DNA of 64,000 nt, taken from positions 1 through 64,000 of the forward strand of contig CANQGK010000002.1 of NCBI GenBank assembly GCA_947623175.1. Direction: 5' to 3'. The stretch comes from an uncultured Clostridia bacterium (GTDB taxonomy: Bacteria > Bacillota > Clostridia > Oscillospirales > Acutalibacteraceae). Below the pieces are notes generated by a model. It ran no database searches, had not been told where the DNA came from, and saw nothing but the letters and a program-made list of their open reading frames with translations. The position numbers and the translations under genes were made by a program. This document shows positions 27,069 through 35,594 of this stretch, one piece after another (the first letter of the stretch is position 1; every line of letters begins with the position of its first letter).

Positions 27069-28538
27069 ATGAAATATCTTTTAGGTATAGATTTCGGCGG
27101 CGGCGCTTCAAAGGCGACGCTTATTGATACGAACGGTACCGTAATCGCGGAAAATACGGTCGAATATCCTACACTTTATCCCCAAAACGGCGCATGCGAG
27201 CAGGATCCCGAGGATTGGATAAAGGCGCTTTGCGAAAATTCGCGGGCGCTGCTTTCAAAAAGCGGTATTTACGGCGGCGATATTTTGGCTGTGGCGGTCG
27301 ACTCCGCAACCCATACGTCCGTGGTGTGCGACCAAAATTTCAAACCGCTTCGCAACGCAATTCATTGGACCGATACTCGCGCGAGGAAACAGGCGGACAG
27401 CCTGCGCGAAGAAAAAGGCGACGAGATATTCCAAAAAACCTTCCATAAGCCGGACACAATATGGACGCTGCCTCAGCTTATTTACCTTCGCGAAACCGAG
27501 CCGGATATTTTTAAAAAGATACGTTATATTTTCTTTGAAAAGGATTATATAAGATATTATCTTACCGGCGTTTTCTGCACCGATTATATCGAGGCGCAGG
27601 GAAGTATGCTGTTTGACTGCAACAAATCCGAATGGGATACCGGACTTTGCGGGCTTTGCGGAATAAACGCGGATATGCTGCCGCCGATTGTAAAGCCTAC
27701 GGACGTTATAGGCAAGATTACCGAAGCCGCCGCATTTGCCACCGGACTTAAGGCGGGCACCCCCGTTATCTGCGGAACTACCGATACCGCGGCGGAGGTG
27801 TTTGCAAGCGGCGCCGTCAAAAAGGGCGATATTACCGTAAAGCTTGCTACTGCGGGCAGGATTTGCGTTATTACCGACAAGCCATATCCCGACAGGCATT
27901 TGGTAAATTATTCACACGTTGTAAACGGGCTTTGGTACCCGGGTACCGCCACAAAGTCATGCGCCGCGTCATACCGCTGGTACCGCGATACCTTCGGCGG
28001 GGAATACGGGCTTTTGGACGCTGACGCCGAAAAGGTTCCGATAGGCTGTGAAGGACTTATTTTCCATCCGTATTTAAACGGTGAGCTTACCCCTTACGCG
28101 GATCCCTTACTTTGCGGAAGCTTTACGGGAGTACGGGCTACCCATACGAGGGCGCATTTTACCCGCGCCGTTTTGGAGGGAGTCGCATATTCGCTGCTCG
28201 ACAGCAAAATTTATCTCGATTCCCTTAATATCGAGTATAATACCGTCGCAACGGCGATAGGCGGAGGCACAAAGGGTAGACTTTGGCGACAAATGATCTC
28301 CGACGCGTTGGGTATTACCCTTAAAACCACCGAAAACAGCGATTCATCCTTGGGCTCGGCGATGCTTGCAGGTATTGCCGCGGGAGTATTTAAGGACGCC
28401 GAGGACGCGGCGGAAAAATGCGTTAAACAATCGGACGTAACACTACCTGATTCCGAAAATACGCAAAAATACCGCGCCGTATTTGAAACCTACAAAAAAA
28501 TACACGATGCTTTGGCACCGATTTACAACGGTAGATAG
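27069..28538 (+). CDS. FGGY-family carbohydrate kinase (xylulokinase-like)
   Basis: 489 residues with the two actin-like ATPase domains of the family. The first begins LLGIDFGGGASKATLID, contains HWTDTRA, and ends with the catalytic Asp region CGTTDTAAEVFASG (near 238). The second contains HPYLNGELTPYADP and IGGGTKGRLWRQM. FGGY kinases phosphorylate sugars or polyols such as xylulose, rhamnulose, glycerol or fuculose. Specificity is not readable, but it is the only candidate rhamnulokinase or xylulokinase in the window. AAAGGTGAG precedes the ATG at 27069, and the stop lies one base before the ETF gene. Confidence 0.88.
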   Translation: MKYLLGIDFGGGASKATLIDTNGTVIAENTVEYPTLYPQNGACEQDPEDWIKALCENSRALLSKSGIYGGDILAVAVDSATHTSVVCDQNFKPLRNAIHWTDTRARKQADSLREEKGDEIFQKTFHKPDTIWTLPQLIYLRETEPDIFKKIRYIFFEKDYIRYYLTGVFCTDYIEAQGSMLFDCNKSEWDTGLCGLCGINADMLPPIVKPTDVIGKITEAAAFATGLKAGTPVICGTTDTAAEVFASGAVKKGDITVKLATAGRICVITDKPYPDRHLVNYSHVVNGLWYPGTATKSCAASYRWYRDTFGGEYGLLDADAEKVPIGCEGLIFHPYLNGELTPYADPLLCGSFTGVRATHTRAHFTRAVLEGVAYSLLDSKIYLDSLNIEYNTVATAIGGGTKGRLWRQMISDALGITLKTTENSDSSLGSAMLAGIAAGVFKDAEDAAEKCVKQSDVTLPDSENTQKYRAVFETYKKIHDALAPIYNGR

Positions 28539-28539
28539 T

Positions 28540-29925
28540 ATGAAAATTTTGGTTTGTGTCCGTCAGGGGCTCGACGGCGAAATAAATCCCTTTGACGCCT
28601 GCGCTTACGAGGAGGCGTTAAGGGTGAAAAACGCGGAAGTTATACTTTTGAGTATGGCGCCCCCCGCGGCTAAGGGCTTTCTTTTAAATTTGACCCGCCT
28701 CGGAGCGCAAAAGGCGATACTTTTATCCGATCTCGCCTTTGCGGGGGCGGATACCGTTGCTACCGCGTATACACTGTCTCTTGCGGTCAAAAAAATAAAT
28801 CCCGACCTTATTTTCTGCGGCAGGCAGACTCTCGTCGGCGATACCGCGCAAACGGGCATAATGCTCTCGGTTTACGCAAATACGAGCCTTATAACCAACG
28901 TCATGCATATTGATGAAATCGGCAAAAGCGTCACCTGTACCACCCGCGACGCGGGCAGGCAGACCGTGCAAATGCCGGCACTGCTTACAATAGAGCGAAT
29001 CAACAATTTGCGCCTGCCGAGCATTCTTTCAAAAGAAGGTACGATCGAGGTTTGGGGTGCCTGCGATATCGGCGCCGACAGAGAAAAATGCGGGCTTAGG
29101 GGTTCGCCTACGCGGGTTTTAAAAACCTTTGAAAACGAAGCGGGCAAGCGAAAATGCAAATTTATTTCTTTTTCACAGCTTGAAAGCGCCGTAGCCGACG
29201 CCCTTAAAAAAAATCGGGAAAAGGTTAAGCCCGAAGCCTGCGGCAGCGCAAAGCTTGCAAAGGTTTGTACAGTGGGCGAAGCGCCGATGCATTTCGCAAA
29301 AACGGTAAGCGACAATATTATCGTTCTGCCTTTTTTAACCGCAGAGGCTTTAGCCGAAAAAATAGCCGAATTAAAACCCGACGCCCTGCTTTGGGGGAGC
29401 GATTGGCTTTCCAAAAAGCTCTCCGCGCAAGTAGCCGCGATGCTCGGTCTCGGGCTTTGCGCGGATTGCACCCGACTTGAAACCGACGGTAAAAAATTGA
29501 TAATGTACCGTCCGGCGCTTTCGGGAAGTATCATAGCCGAGATAGAAAGTCTTACGTTTCCTGCTATGGCGACCGTGAGAACTACGGTGAACAGCGCGGA
29601 TATCATCGTCGCCGCCGGATGGGGCGCGCGAGAGCATATCGAAAAAGTAAAGGCTTTGGCAAAGAAATTGGGCGCCGACATGGCGGCTACGCGAAAAGCG
29701 GTCGATAATAATATCCTGCCATACGATTTGCAGGTGGGGCTTACCGGCAAAACCGTAAGTCCGCCGGTTTATATCGCCGTAGGCGTTTCGGGCGCGGTAC
29801 ACCATATTGCGGGCATGCGACGCTCCGGCACCGTTATCGCAATCAATTCCGATAAAAACGCCCAGATTTTTGATTACGCAGATTACGGAATAATTGCCGA
29901 TATAAAGGAAGTATTAAATGACTAA
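28540..29925 (+). CDS. Electron-transfer flavoprotein, EtfB-EtfA fusion
   Basis: 461 residues joining both ETF subunits in one chain. Residues about 1-205 are EtfB-like (MKILVCVRQGLDGEINPFD, then the adenylate-binding region INPDLIFCGRQTLVGDTAQTG). Residues about 250-461 are EtfA-like, ending in the FAD-binding block: PALSGSIIAEI, AAGWGAREHIE, NNILPYDLQVGLTGKTVSP and GVSGAVHHIAGM. ETFs carry electrons between flavin dehydrogenases and other redox partners, and some bifurcate electrons between NADH and ferredoxin. It shares the operon with a GlcD-type oxidase, as in the LDH-Etf complex of acetogens (known from Acetobacterium). ETF fusions of this kind are uncommon; I found no internal stop to suggest an error. 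Confidence 0.88.
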   Translation: MKILVCVRQGLDGEINPFDACAYEEALRVKNAEVILLSMAPPAAKGFLLNLTRLGAQKAILLSDLAFAGADTVATAYTLSLAVKKINPDLIFCGRQTLVGDTAQTGIMLSVYANTSLITNVMHIDEIGKSVTCTTRDAGRQTVQMPALLTIERINNLRLPSILSKEGTIEVWGACDIGADREKCGLRGSPTRVLKTFENEAGKRKCKFISFSQLESAVADALKKNREKVKPEACGSAKLAKVCTVGEAPMHFAKTVSDNIIVLPFLTAEALAEKIAELKPDALLWGSDWLSKKLSAQVAAMLGLGLCADCTRLETDGKKLIMYRPALSGSIIAEIESLTFPAMATVRTTVNSADIIVAAGWGAREHIEKVKALAKKLGADMAATRKAVDNNILPYDLQVGLTGKTVSPPVYIAVGVSGAVHHIAGMRRSGTVIAINSDKNAQIFDYADYGIIADIKEVLND

Positions 29926-30041
29926 TTAAGAATTTGTTTTTTTAAAATGTAATTTACACTTTTAAAAACCGTGTTTTTGTGTTATATTAAATTAAAATCC
30001 GAATGATATTCGTTTTAGTATGTCTTCAAAGCTTTTTGAAC

Positions 30042-30049
30042 GGGGGGGG
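30042..30049 (+). repeat. G8 homopolymer tract near the start of a surface protein
   Basis: Eight consecutive G lie between the possible starts at 30020 and 30059. If translation began at 30020 the tract would be coding and slippage would shift the frame; from 30059 it would only alter ribosome-site spacing. Confidence 0.7.
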
Positions 30050-30058
30050 CAAAGTAAA

Positions 30059-31618
30059 ATGGAATGCAAAAAATGTATATATCGCATTTTCTCTTGTCTG
30101 TTAGCTGCTTTAATTGTTTTTATGGCTATGTCTTTCTCTTTGATTAATGCGCAGTCAGCCGATATCATTCTATACGCCGGAAATACAGCAGAGTTCGCCG
30201 GAGGAACCGGAGCCGAAGATGATCCCTACCTGATTTCCACCAAAGAACATCTTAACAACGTGCGAAACTATTTGGACGCGCATTTCAAGGTGATAAGCAA
30301 TATTGAATTTACCGATGAGGACTTTGCCGAAGAAGGATATTTTTATAATGACGGAAAAGCGTGGATCCCGATCGGATCCGATCAATATGTTCCGTTTACC
30401 GGCACGTTCGACGGCGGTTATCACACCGTTAAAGGTTTAAAAGTAGGAAATGGCAAACATATACTTTACGCCGGATTATTCGGATATAACGCAGGTGCTG
30501 TTTCCAACTTGAATATATGTTGCGGCGACGTGAATGCCGTTAATTCGCGAAACTACGTCTATTCCGGTGTAATTGCAGGATATAACGCCGGAATAATAAG
30601 CGATTGTCGTAACACGGGAAACAGTGTAAGTGCCACTGCTTCTTTCGATCATTCCGAAATTTATGCCGGCGGAATTACGGGATATAATGTTGGAATCATC
30701 AGCGATTGCCATAACACCGGAAATGTGAGCGCTTCTTCCTCTAACGATTCTGTTGTCTATGTTGGGGGAATTTCGGGGAAAAACCATAACGGAACAATCA
30801 GGGAATGTTGTAACACAGGAACGGTTAGTGCCGTCGATTCTGATTTATCTTCCGGACCCTATAATTCCCCGCATGCATATGCCGGCGGAATCGTAGGCGG
30901 TACCAATGAAACTATAAGTAACTGTTATAACACCGGAGTGGTGAGCGCTATTGCTGCCGCTGATTCCAAACCTTCTTCTTCTCATGCTTTTGCAGGAGGA
31001 ATTGCAGCAGGTAACGGTGTTGAAGGTACAATCGTCAAAGACTGCTACAACACGGGAAGTGTGAGCGCAATATCTTCCTCCGCTACTTCTCCTGAGGCTA
31101 TTGCCGGAGGAATTTTCGGACTAAATTATTACGGAACCATTGGCAATTGCTATAACACAGGAACAGTAAGCGCAACTTCAACTTTTACCGATTCCTTTAT
31201 TTGTGATATGGATTTTGTCGGCGGAATTGTAGGAAGTAACGACGGTGCCGTCAGTAACTGCTATTATCTCGATAGCATCTCAAGCGGATGCGGCTTTGGC
31301 GAAAAAGCCGGTATGATTTCATGTACAGAGATAGAGTTGAGATTACAACAAACTTTCTCGGAGTTTGATTTTGAGTCTGTTTGGACAATGGACGGAAACG
31401 CGGACTATCCCTATCCTGAATTGAAAGATAATCTTATGGTCTTTTCTGTTGTATTACCCGGTGACGTTGACGAAGACGGCAATATTACGGCTTCCGACCT
31501 TGCGTTACTTTGGCGGTTATTGTTAGAAGGCCGCGAAAATTTTGCTTCCGACGTTAATAATGACGGGCTAACCGACATACGCGATTTAATAAAGCTTAAA
31601 AAATTGCTCTTGCTGTGA
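30059..31618 (+). CDS. Secreted GLUG-repeat protein with C-terminal dockerin
   Basis: 519 residues. A signal peptide (CIYRIFSCLLAALIVFMAMS) is followed by a beta-solenoid of about eight GLUG-type repeats, each with the pattern AGGI.G.N.G.I..C.NTG.VSA (about residues 140-420). The C-terminal 55 residues are a type I dockerin: DVDEDGNITASDLALLWRLL and DVNNDGLTDIRDLIKLKK, sharing the DIRDLI.LKK ending with the dockerin at 17100-17260. GLUG repeats occur in adhesins and surface proteins. Start choice: ATG 30059 gives a clean signal peptide; ATG 30020 adds 13 residues and spans the G8 tract. The gene stands alone and ends in a strong terminator. Its codon use looks less GC-rich than that of its neighbours. 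Confidence 0.75.
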   Translation: MECKKCIYRIFSCLLAALIVFMAMSFSLINAQSADIILYAGNTAEFAGGTGAEDDPYLISTKEHLNNVRNYLDAHFKVISNIEFTDEDFAEEGYFYNDGKAWIPIGSDQYVPFTGTFDGGYHTVKGLKVGNGKHILYAGLFGYNAGAVSNLNICCGDVNAVNSRNYVYSGVIAGYNAGIISDCRNTGNSVSATASFDHSEIYAGGITGYNVGIISDCHNTGNVSASSSNDSVVYVGGISGKNHNGTIRECCNTGTVSAVDSDLSSGPYNSPHAYAGGIVGGTNETISNCYNTGVVSAIAAADSKPSSSHAFAGGIAAGNGVEGTIVKDCYNTGSVSAISSSATSPEAIAGGIFGLNYYGTIGNCYNTGTVSATSTFTDSFICDMDFVGGIVGSNDGAVSNCYYLDSISSGCGFGEKAGMISCTEIELRLQQTFSEFDFESVWTMDGNADYPYPELKDNLMVFSVVLPGDVDEDGNITASDLALLWRLLLEGRENFASDVNNDGLTDIRDLIKLKKLLLL

Positions 31619-31662
31619 TTAACGAACTAATATTTAAAGCCAAATAACTAACCGTATAAAAC

Positions 31663-31710
31663 AAAACCTTTTGTCCGACGTCCGAAACGACCTCGGCGAA
31701 AGGTTTTTTT
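31663..31710 (+). terminator. Rho-independent terminator of the GLUG-dockerin gene
   Basis: AAAACCTTTTGTCCGA pairs with TCGGCGAAAGGTTTT with one bulged T, and the stem is followed by seven T (31704-31710). Confidence 0.85.
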
Positions 31711-31837
31711 GTCGGCAAATTTCCGAAATTTTAGCAAAACAAAGAAAAACAAGCTTATCGTTCACAAATTTCAAGGGTTTCAAAGAGTATTTTTTTGAAT
31801 TTTTTCTGTGTTTTTGTGATTTTGTCTTTGAAAAGTA
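31711..31837. other. AT-rich upstream region of the microcompartment operon
   Basis: No gene. Long T runs and the inverted repeat TTTCAAAGA / TCTTTGAAA (31778-31833) are present. No cobalamin riboswitch is visible, consistent with a B12-independent dehydratase. Confidence 0.6.
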
Positions 31838-31866
31838 TTGACTTCTTGTATTTTTTGGTGTATATT
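31838..31866 (+). promoter_or_regulatory. Sigma-A promoter of the microcompartment operon
   Basis: TTGACT (31838-31843) and TATATT (31861-31866) with a 17-bp spacer, 30 bp before the first ATG. An inverted repeat TTTCAAAGA/TCTTTGAAA (31778-31786 and 31825-31833) ends four bases before the -35 and could be a control site. Confidence 0.8.
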
Positions 31867-31895
31867 ATACTTGTATTTAGTTTGGAGGTATATAT

Positions 31896-34424
31896 ATGAA
31901 AAAGATTTATACTGCTGAAATTAAAAAAACCGACCGTATAACCAAGCTTGTCGACGAGCTTATATCCGGCACTCCCACTATTGAGTCCGACCGCGCGGAA
32001 ATATTGACCGAAAGCTATAAAAATACCGAAGGTCTTTCAATATATTTAAGGAGATCGAGAGCTTTTAAGGCTATTTGCGAAAAGCTTCCGGTGGTTATTC
32101 GCGACAACGAGCTTGTCGTGGGCAGCAACTGCATTGAGGTAAGAGGCTGTCCCACCTTCCCGGAATATTCAAATAAATGGCTCGAGGCCGAGTTTGATAC
32201 CATAGCCACACGAAATGCGGACGCTTTTAATATCTCCGACGAAACTGCCGCAAAGCTTGTGGAAGTACATAAATATTGGCAGGGCAAAACCACAAGCGAG
32301 CTTGCGACCTCGTACATGGCGCCCGAGGCTCTCACCGCCATAGATCACAATATATTTACCGTAGGCAACTATTATTACAACGGCGTAGGCCATGTCAGCG
32401 TAGATTACGCCAAGGTGCTGAAGATCGGCTTTAACGGCATATACGACTATGCCAAATCCCAAAGAGACAAATGCAATATTTACGACAGCGATTACGCTAA
32501 CCGTTACAATTTTTTGACTTCGGTAATGGAAAGCTGTGAAGCCGCCGTTATCTTTGCGAAGCGCTATTCCGCCGCCGCGCGCGATATGGCGCAAAAATGT
32601 ACCGACATCGCTCGCCGCGACGAATTGCTTACAATTGCCGAAATTTGCGATAAGGTGCCGGCAAAGGGCGCCGAGAGCTTCTACGAGGCATGCCAATCCT
32701 TCTGGTTTGTGCAGCTGCTCATTCAAACCGAAGCGAGCGGTCACTCCATTTCGCCCGGTCGTTTTGATCAATATATGTACCCTTATTATATAAAGGATAT
32801 CGAAAGCGGCAAAATAACCCGCGAACAGGCGCAGGAGCTTATCGACTGCCTGTGGGTAAAGCTTAACAGCCTTAATAAGGTGCGCGATGCCCTCTCCGCC
32901 GAAGGCTTTGCCGGCTACAGCATGTTCCAGAACCTCTGCGTGGGCGGTCAGGACGTTGACGGCGTAGACGCCACAAACGATTTATCTTATATGTGTATTA
33001 CCGCCTCCATGCATGTAAAGCTTCCCCAGCCTTCGCTTTCCATGCGCGTCTGGAACGGTACGCCGCACGAATTGATGGTTAAGGCGGCACAGCTTACCAA
33101 AACCGGTATAGGCTTGCCCGCTTATTATAACGATGAGATAATCATTCCCGCCCTTATTTCGGACGGTCTCTCGCTTCAGGACGCCCGAGATTATTGCATT
33201 ATCGGCTGTGTTGAACCGCAAAAGGGTGGCAAGAGCGACGGCTGGCACGATGCGGCATTCTTTAATATGTGCCGCGTGCTCGAGCTCGTATTCACCAACG
33301 GTAAGGATATGGGAGTTCAGGTAGGACTCAAGACCGGTACGCTTGCCGAGCTTGACACCTATGAGAAGTTCTTTGAGGCTTACAAAAAGCAGATGGATTA
33401 TGCGATAAAGCTTATGGTCAACGCCGATAACGCGGTAGACTACGCGCATATGCAGCGCTGTCCGCTGCCCTTTGTATCCTCTATGCTCGACGATTGTATA
33501 GCGAGAGGCAAATCCGCACAGGAGGGCGGCGCGGTTTATAATTTCACCGGTCCCCAGGGCTTCGGTATAGCCAACGTTGCCGACGGTCTTTACGCCGTGA
33601 ACGAATTGGTTTACAAGACGAAATTCGTTACCTTAGAGCAGTACGCCGACGCGATAAAGAACAATTTCGGTATGCCTTATACCGATAAATATGCCAAAAC
33701 TCTTACGGTAGAGGTGGTAAAGGAAATCGCCTCCAAGGGTTACGAGGTTACCCCCGCGCAAATAACCGATATATTCAATCAAATAAAGAATAACGTAATA
33801 GCCGAGGATAAGAAAAAAGAGTATAAAGCGCTTTATGACAAGATAAATTCTTTGCCTAAATTCGGCAACGATATCGATGAGGTAGACAATTACGGACGCG
33901 AAGCCGCATATACCTATACAAGACCTATCAAGCAGTACGAAAATCCGCGCGGCGGCAAATTCCACGCCGGACTTTACCCCGTATCCGCCAATGTGCCTTT
34001 GGGCGAGCAAACCGGCGCCACACCCGACGCCCGACTTGCCGGCACCCCCGTTGCGGACGGCGTATCGCCCGCGGCGGGCCGCGACGTTAACGGTCCTACC
34101 GCGTCGGCAAACTCGGTTGCCAAGCTGGATCACGGCATTGCCGCCAACGGCACCCTCTTTAATATGAAATTCCACCCTTCGGCGCTCAAAGGCGATTCGG
34201 GTATAGAGGGCTTTATCTCGCTTATACGCGGATTTTTCGACCAAAAGGGAATGCATATGCAGTTTAACGTTGTAAGCCGCGAAACCCTGCGCGACGCACA
34301 GCTTCACCCCGAAAATTACAAAGGGCTTGTGGTGCGCGTGGCGGGATACAGCGCCCTGTTTACCACCCTGTCGAAATCCTTGCAGGATGATATCATAAAC
34401 CGTACGGAGCAGGGAGGCTTTTAG
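31896..34424 (+). CDS. Glycyl radical diol dehydratase (B12-independent, propanediol type)
   Basis: 842 residues. The catalytic thiyl loop is GCVEP with Cys438 and Glu440; the radical glycine is Gly817 in RVAGYSALF near the C-terminus; His166 lies in GVGHVSVDY. From memory these positions coincide with the numbering for the 1,2-propanediol dehydratase of Roseburia inulinivorans, which favours a diol dehydratase over choline lyase. The enzyme would convert 1,2-propanediol to propanal inside a microcompartment. It has no obvious N-terminal targeting extension. The next gene encodes its activase, six bases after the stop. Choline TMA-lyase or glycerol dehydratase remain possible until active-site residues are aligned. 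TTGGAGG precedes the ATG. Confidence 0.9.
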   Translation: MKKIYTAEIKKTDRITKLVDELISGTPTIESDRAEILTESYKNTEGLSIYLRRSRAFKAICEKLPVVIRDNELVVGSNCIEVRGCPTFPEYSNKWLEAEFDTIATRNADAFNISDETAAKLVEVHKYWQGKTTSELATSYMAPEALTAIDHNIFTVGNYYYNGVGHVSVDYAKVLKIGFNGIYDYAKSQRDKCNIYDSDYANRYNFLTSVMESCEAAVIFAKRYSAAARDMAQKCTDIARRDELLTIAEICDKVPAKGAESFYEACQSFWFVQLLIQTEASGHSISPGRFDQYMYPYYIKDIESGKITREQAQELIDCLWVKLNSLNKVRDALSAEGFAGYSMFQNLCVGGQDVDGVDATNDLSYMCITASMHVKLPQPSLSMRVWNGTPHELMVKAAQLTKTGIGLPAYYNDEIIIPALISDGLSLQDARDYCIIGCVEPQKGGKSDGWHDAAFFNMCRVLELVFTNGKDMGVQVGLKTGTLAELDTYEKFFEAYKKQMDYAIKLMVNADNAVDYAHMQRCPLPFVSSMLDDCIARGKSAQEGGAVYNFTGPQGFGIANVADGLYAVNELVYKTKFVTLEQYADAIKNNFGMPYTDKYAKTLTVEVVKEIASKGYEVTPAQITDIFNQIKNNVIAEDKKKEYKALYDKINSLPKFGNDIDEVDNYGREAAYTYTRPIKQYENPRGGKFHAGLYPVSANVPLGEQTGATPDARLAGTPVADGVSPAAGRDVNGPTASANSVAKLDHGIAANGTLFNMKFHPSALKGDSGIEGFISLIRGFFDQKGMHMQFNVVSRETLRDAQLHPENYKGLVVRVAGYSALFTTLSKSLQDDIINRTEQGGF

Positions 34425-34429
34425 GGGAA

Positions 34430-35218
34430 ATGTCTGATTATTTGAATGTATCCGGCAGGATTTTCAATATTCAGCGGTTCTCCGTGCATGACGGCCCGGG
34501 AGTCAGAACCATCGTCTTTTTCAAAGGCTGTGCGCTCAGGTGCAAATGGTGCTGTAACCCGGAATCACAGTCGTTTGAAATTCAAACCATGGTGCAAAAC
34601 GGCAAGGAAAAAACCGTCGGGTACGACGTCACGGTGGAAGAAGTGCTCCAAACCGTGGTTCGCGACGCTCCGTATTATAACCGTTCGGGCGGCGGACTTA
34701 CCCTGTCGGGCGGAGAAATGCTTTGCCAAAGCGATTTTGCCTACGCTTTGCTGAGGACGGCTAAGGAAAATGCCGTAAATACCGCGGTTGAAACCACCGG
34801 CTTTGCCCCTTATGAAAAAATCGAAAAGCTTTTGCCGTATATCGATACGGTGCTTATGGATATTAAGCATATCGACAGCGCCAAGCACGAGGCCTTTACG
34901 ACAAGAACCAACGAATTGATACTTGAAAATGCCGCCAAAATAGCCGAAAACGCGCATAAGCTTATAATTCGGGTTCCCGTAATCCCCACCTTTAACGATA
35001 CCGAGCCGGAAATCGCGGCTATCGCAAAATTTTCGGCAGGCTTAAAAAATGTAAACGAAATAAACCTTTTGCCCTACCATAATTACGGTAAAGACAAATA
35101 TACGGGGCTCGGCAGGGAATATCCGATGGGTGATACGCCGATGCCGCGAGATGAGCATATGCAAAAGCTCAAAGCCGTTGCGGAGGGCTACGGTCTTAAA
35201 TGCAAAATAGGAGGTTAA
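34430..35218 (+). CDS. Glycyl radical enzyme activase (radical SAM)
   Basis: 262 residues. The radical SAM cluster motif is CALRCKWC (CxxxCxxC, near 31-38), preceded by the activase signature FSVHDGPGVRTIVFFKGC and followed by LTLSGGEM and VETTGFAPYE. It would use S-adenosylmethionine to abstract hydrogen from Gly817 of the dehydratase. Activases of this branch often carry a ferredoxin-like insert with two extra 4Fe-4S clusters directly after the first Cys motif; here that region (NPESQSFEIQTMVQNGKEKT) has no Cys, and the length is that of pyruvate formate-lyase activase. AGGGGA precedes the ATG. It ends four bases before the next gene's start codon. Confidence 0.92.
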   Translation: MSDYLNVSGRIFNIQRFSVHDGPGVRTIVFFKGCALRCKWCCNPESQSFEIQTMVQNGKEKTVGYDVTVEEVLQTVVRDAPYYNRSGGGLTLSGGEMLCQSDFAYALLRTAKENAVNTAVETTGFAPYEKIEKLLPYIDTVLMDIKHIDSAKHEAFTTRTNELILENAAKIAENAHKLIIRVPVIPTFNDTEPEIAAIAKFSAGLKNVNEINLLPYHNYGKDKYTGLGREYPMGDTPMPRDEHMQKLKAVAEGYGLKCKIGG

Positions 35219-35222
35219 GGCT

Positions 35223-35594
35223 GTGGATCGGGATTTATCTTTACAGGATAAGCTCAGAATAGTTCAGGAATTGGTTCCGGGCAAGCAGATAACCATAGCT
35301 CACGTTATCGCAAACCCCGACGATATTCTTTACAAAAAGCTCGGGCTTGATCCGGCGGTCGAATATTCCAGAACCGCTATAGGTATCGTTACCATGTCTC
35401 CGGCGGAGACCGCCATAATAGCCGGCGATATCGCTATCAAGGCGTCCGCGGTCGAGCTCGGATTTGTCGACCGGTTCAGCGGCACTCTTATAGTGACCGG
35501 CACTATTTCGGACGTTATGGCGTCGCTTACGGCATTGGTCGATTATTGCCGCGATACCTTGGGTTTTACCGTTTGTCCGATTACCAAAACGTAA
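35223..35594 (+). CDS. Microcompartment shell protein, EutS/PduU type
   Basis: 123 residues, a single BMC domain with circularly permuted order as in EutS and PduU. The sequence ITIAHVIANPDDILYKKLGL is typical of the N-terminal strand that forms a small barrel over the hexamer pore, followed by AIGIVTMSPAETAIIAGDIA. The start is GTG at 35223: AGGAGG lies eight bases upstream and no ATG is close. It forms part of the shell that confines propanal. Its stop codon shares a base with the next ATG (TAATG), so the two genes are translationally coupled. Confidence 0.9.
   Translation: MDRDLSLQDKLRIVQELVPGKQITIAHVIANPDDILYKKLGLDPAVEYSRTAIGIVTMSPAETAIIAGDIAIKASAVELGFVDRFSGTLIVTGTISDVMASLTALVDYCRDTLGFTVCPITKT

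Noticed and set aside
29926-30058. Promoter for the GLUG-dockerin gene
   Set aside because: TTTACA at 29953 and TATATT at 29983 are about 24 bp apart, too far, and no better pair was found.
30480-31300. CRISPR array or DNA tandem repeat
   Set aside because: The repeats are protein-level GLUG repeats of variable DNA sequence and spacing. No CRISPR array was found anywhere in the window.
31711-31895. Cobalamin riboswitch before the microcompartment operon
   Set aside because: No B12-box-like segments are seen, and the dehydratase is a glycyl radical enzyme that does not use B12.
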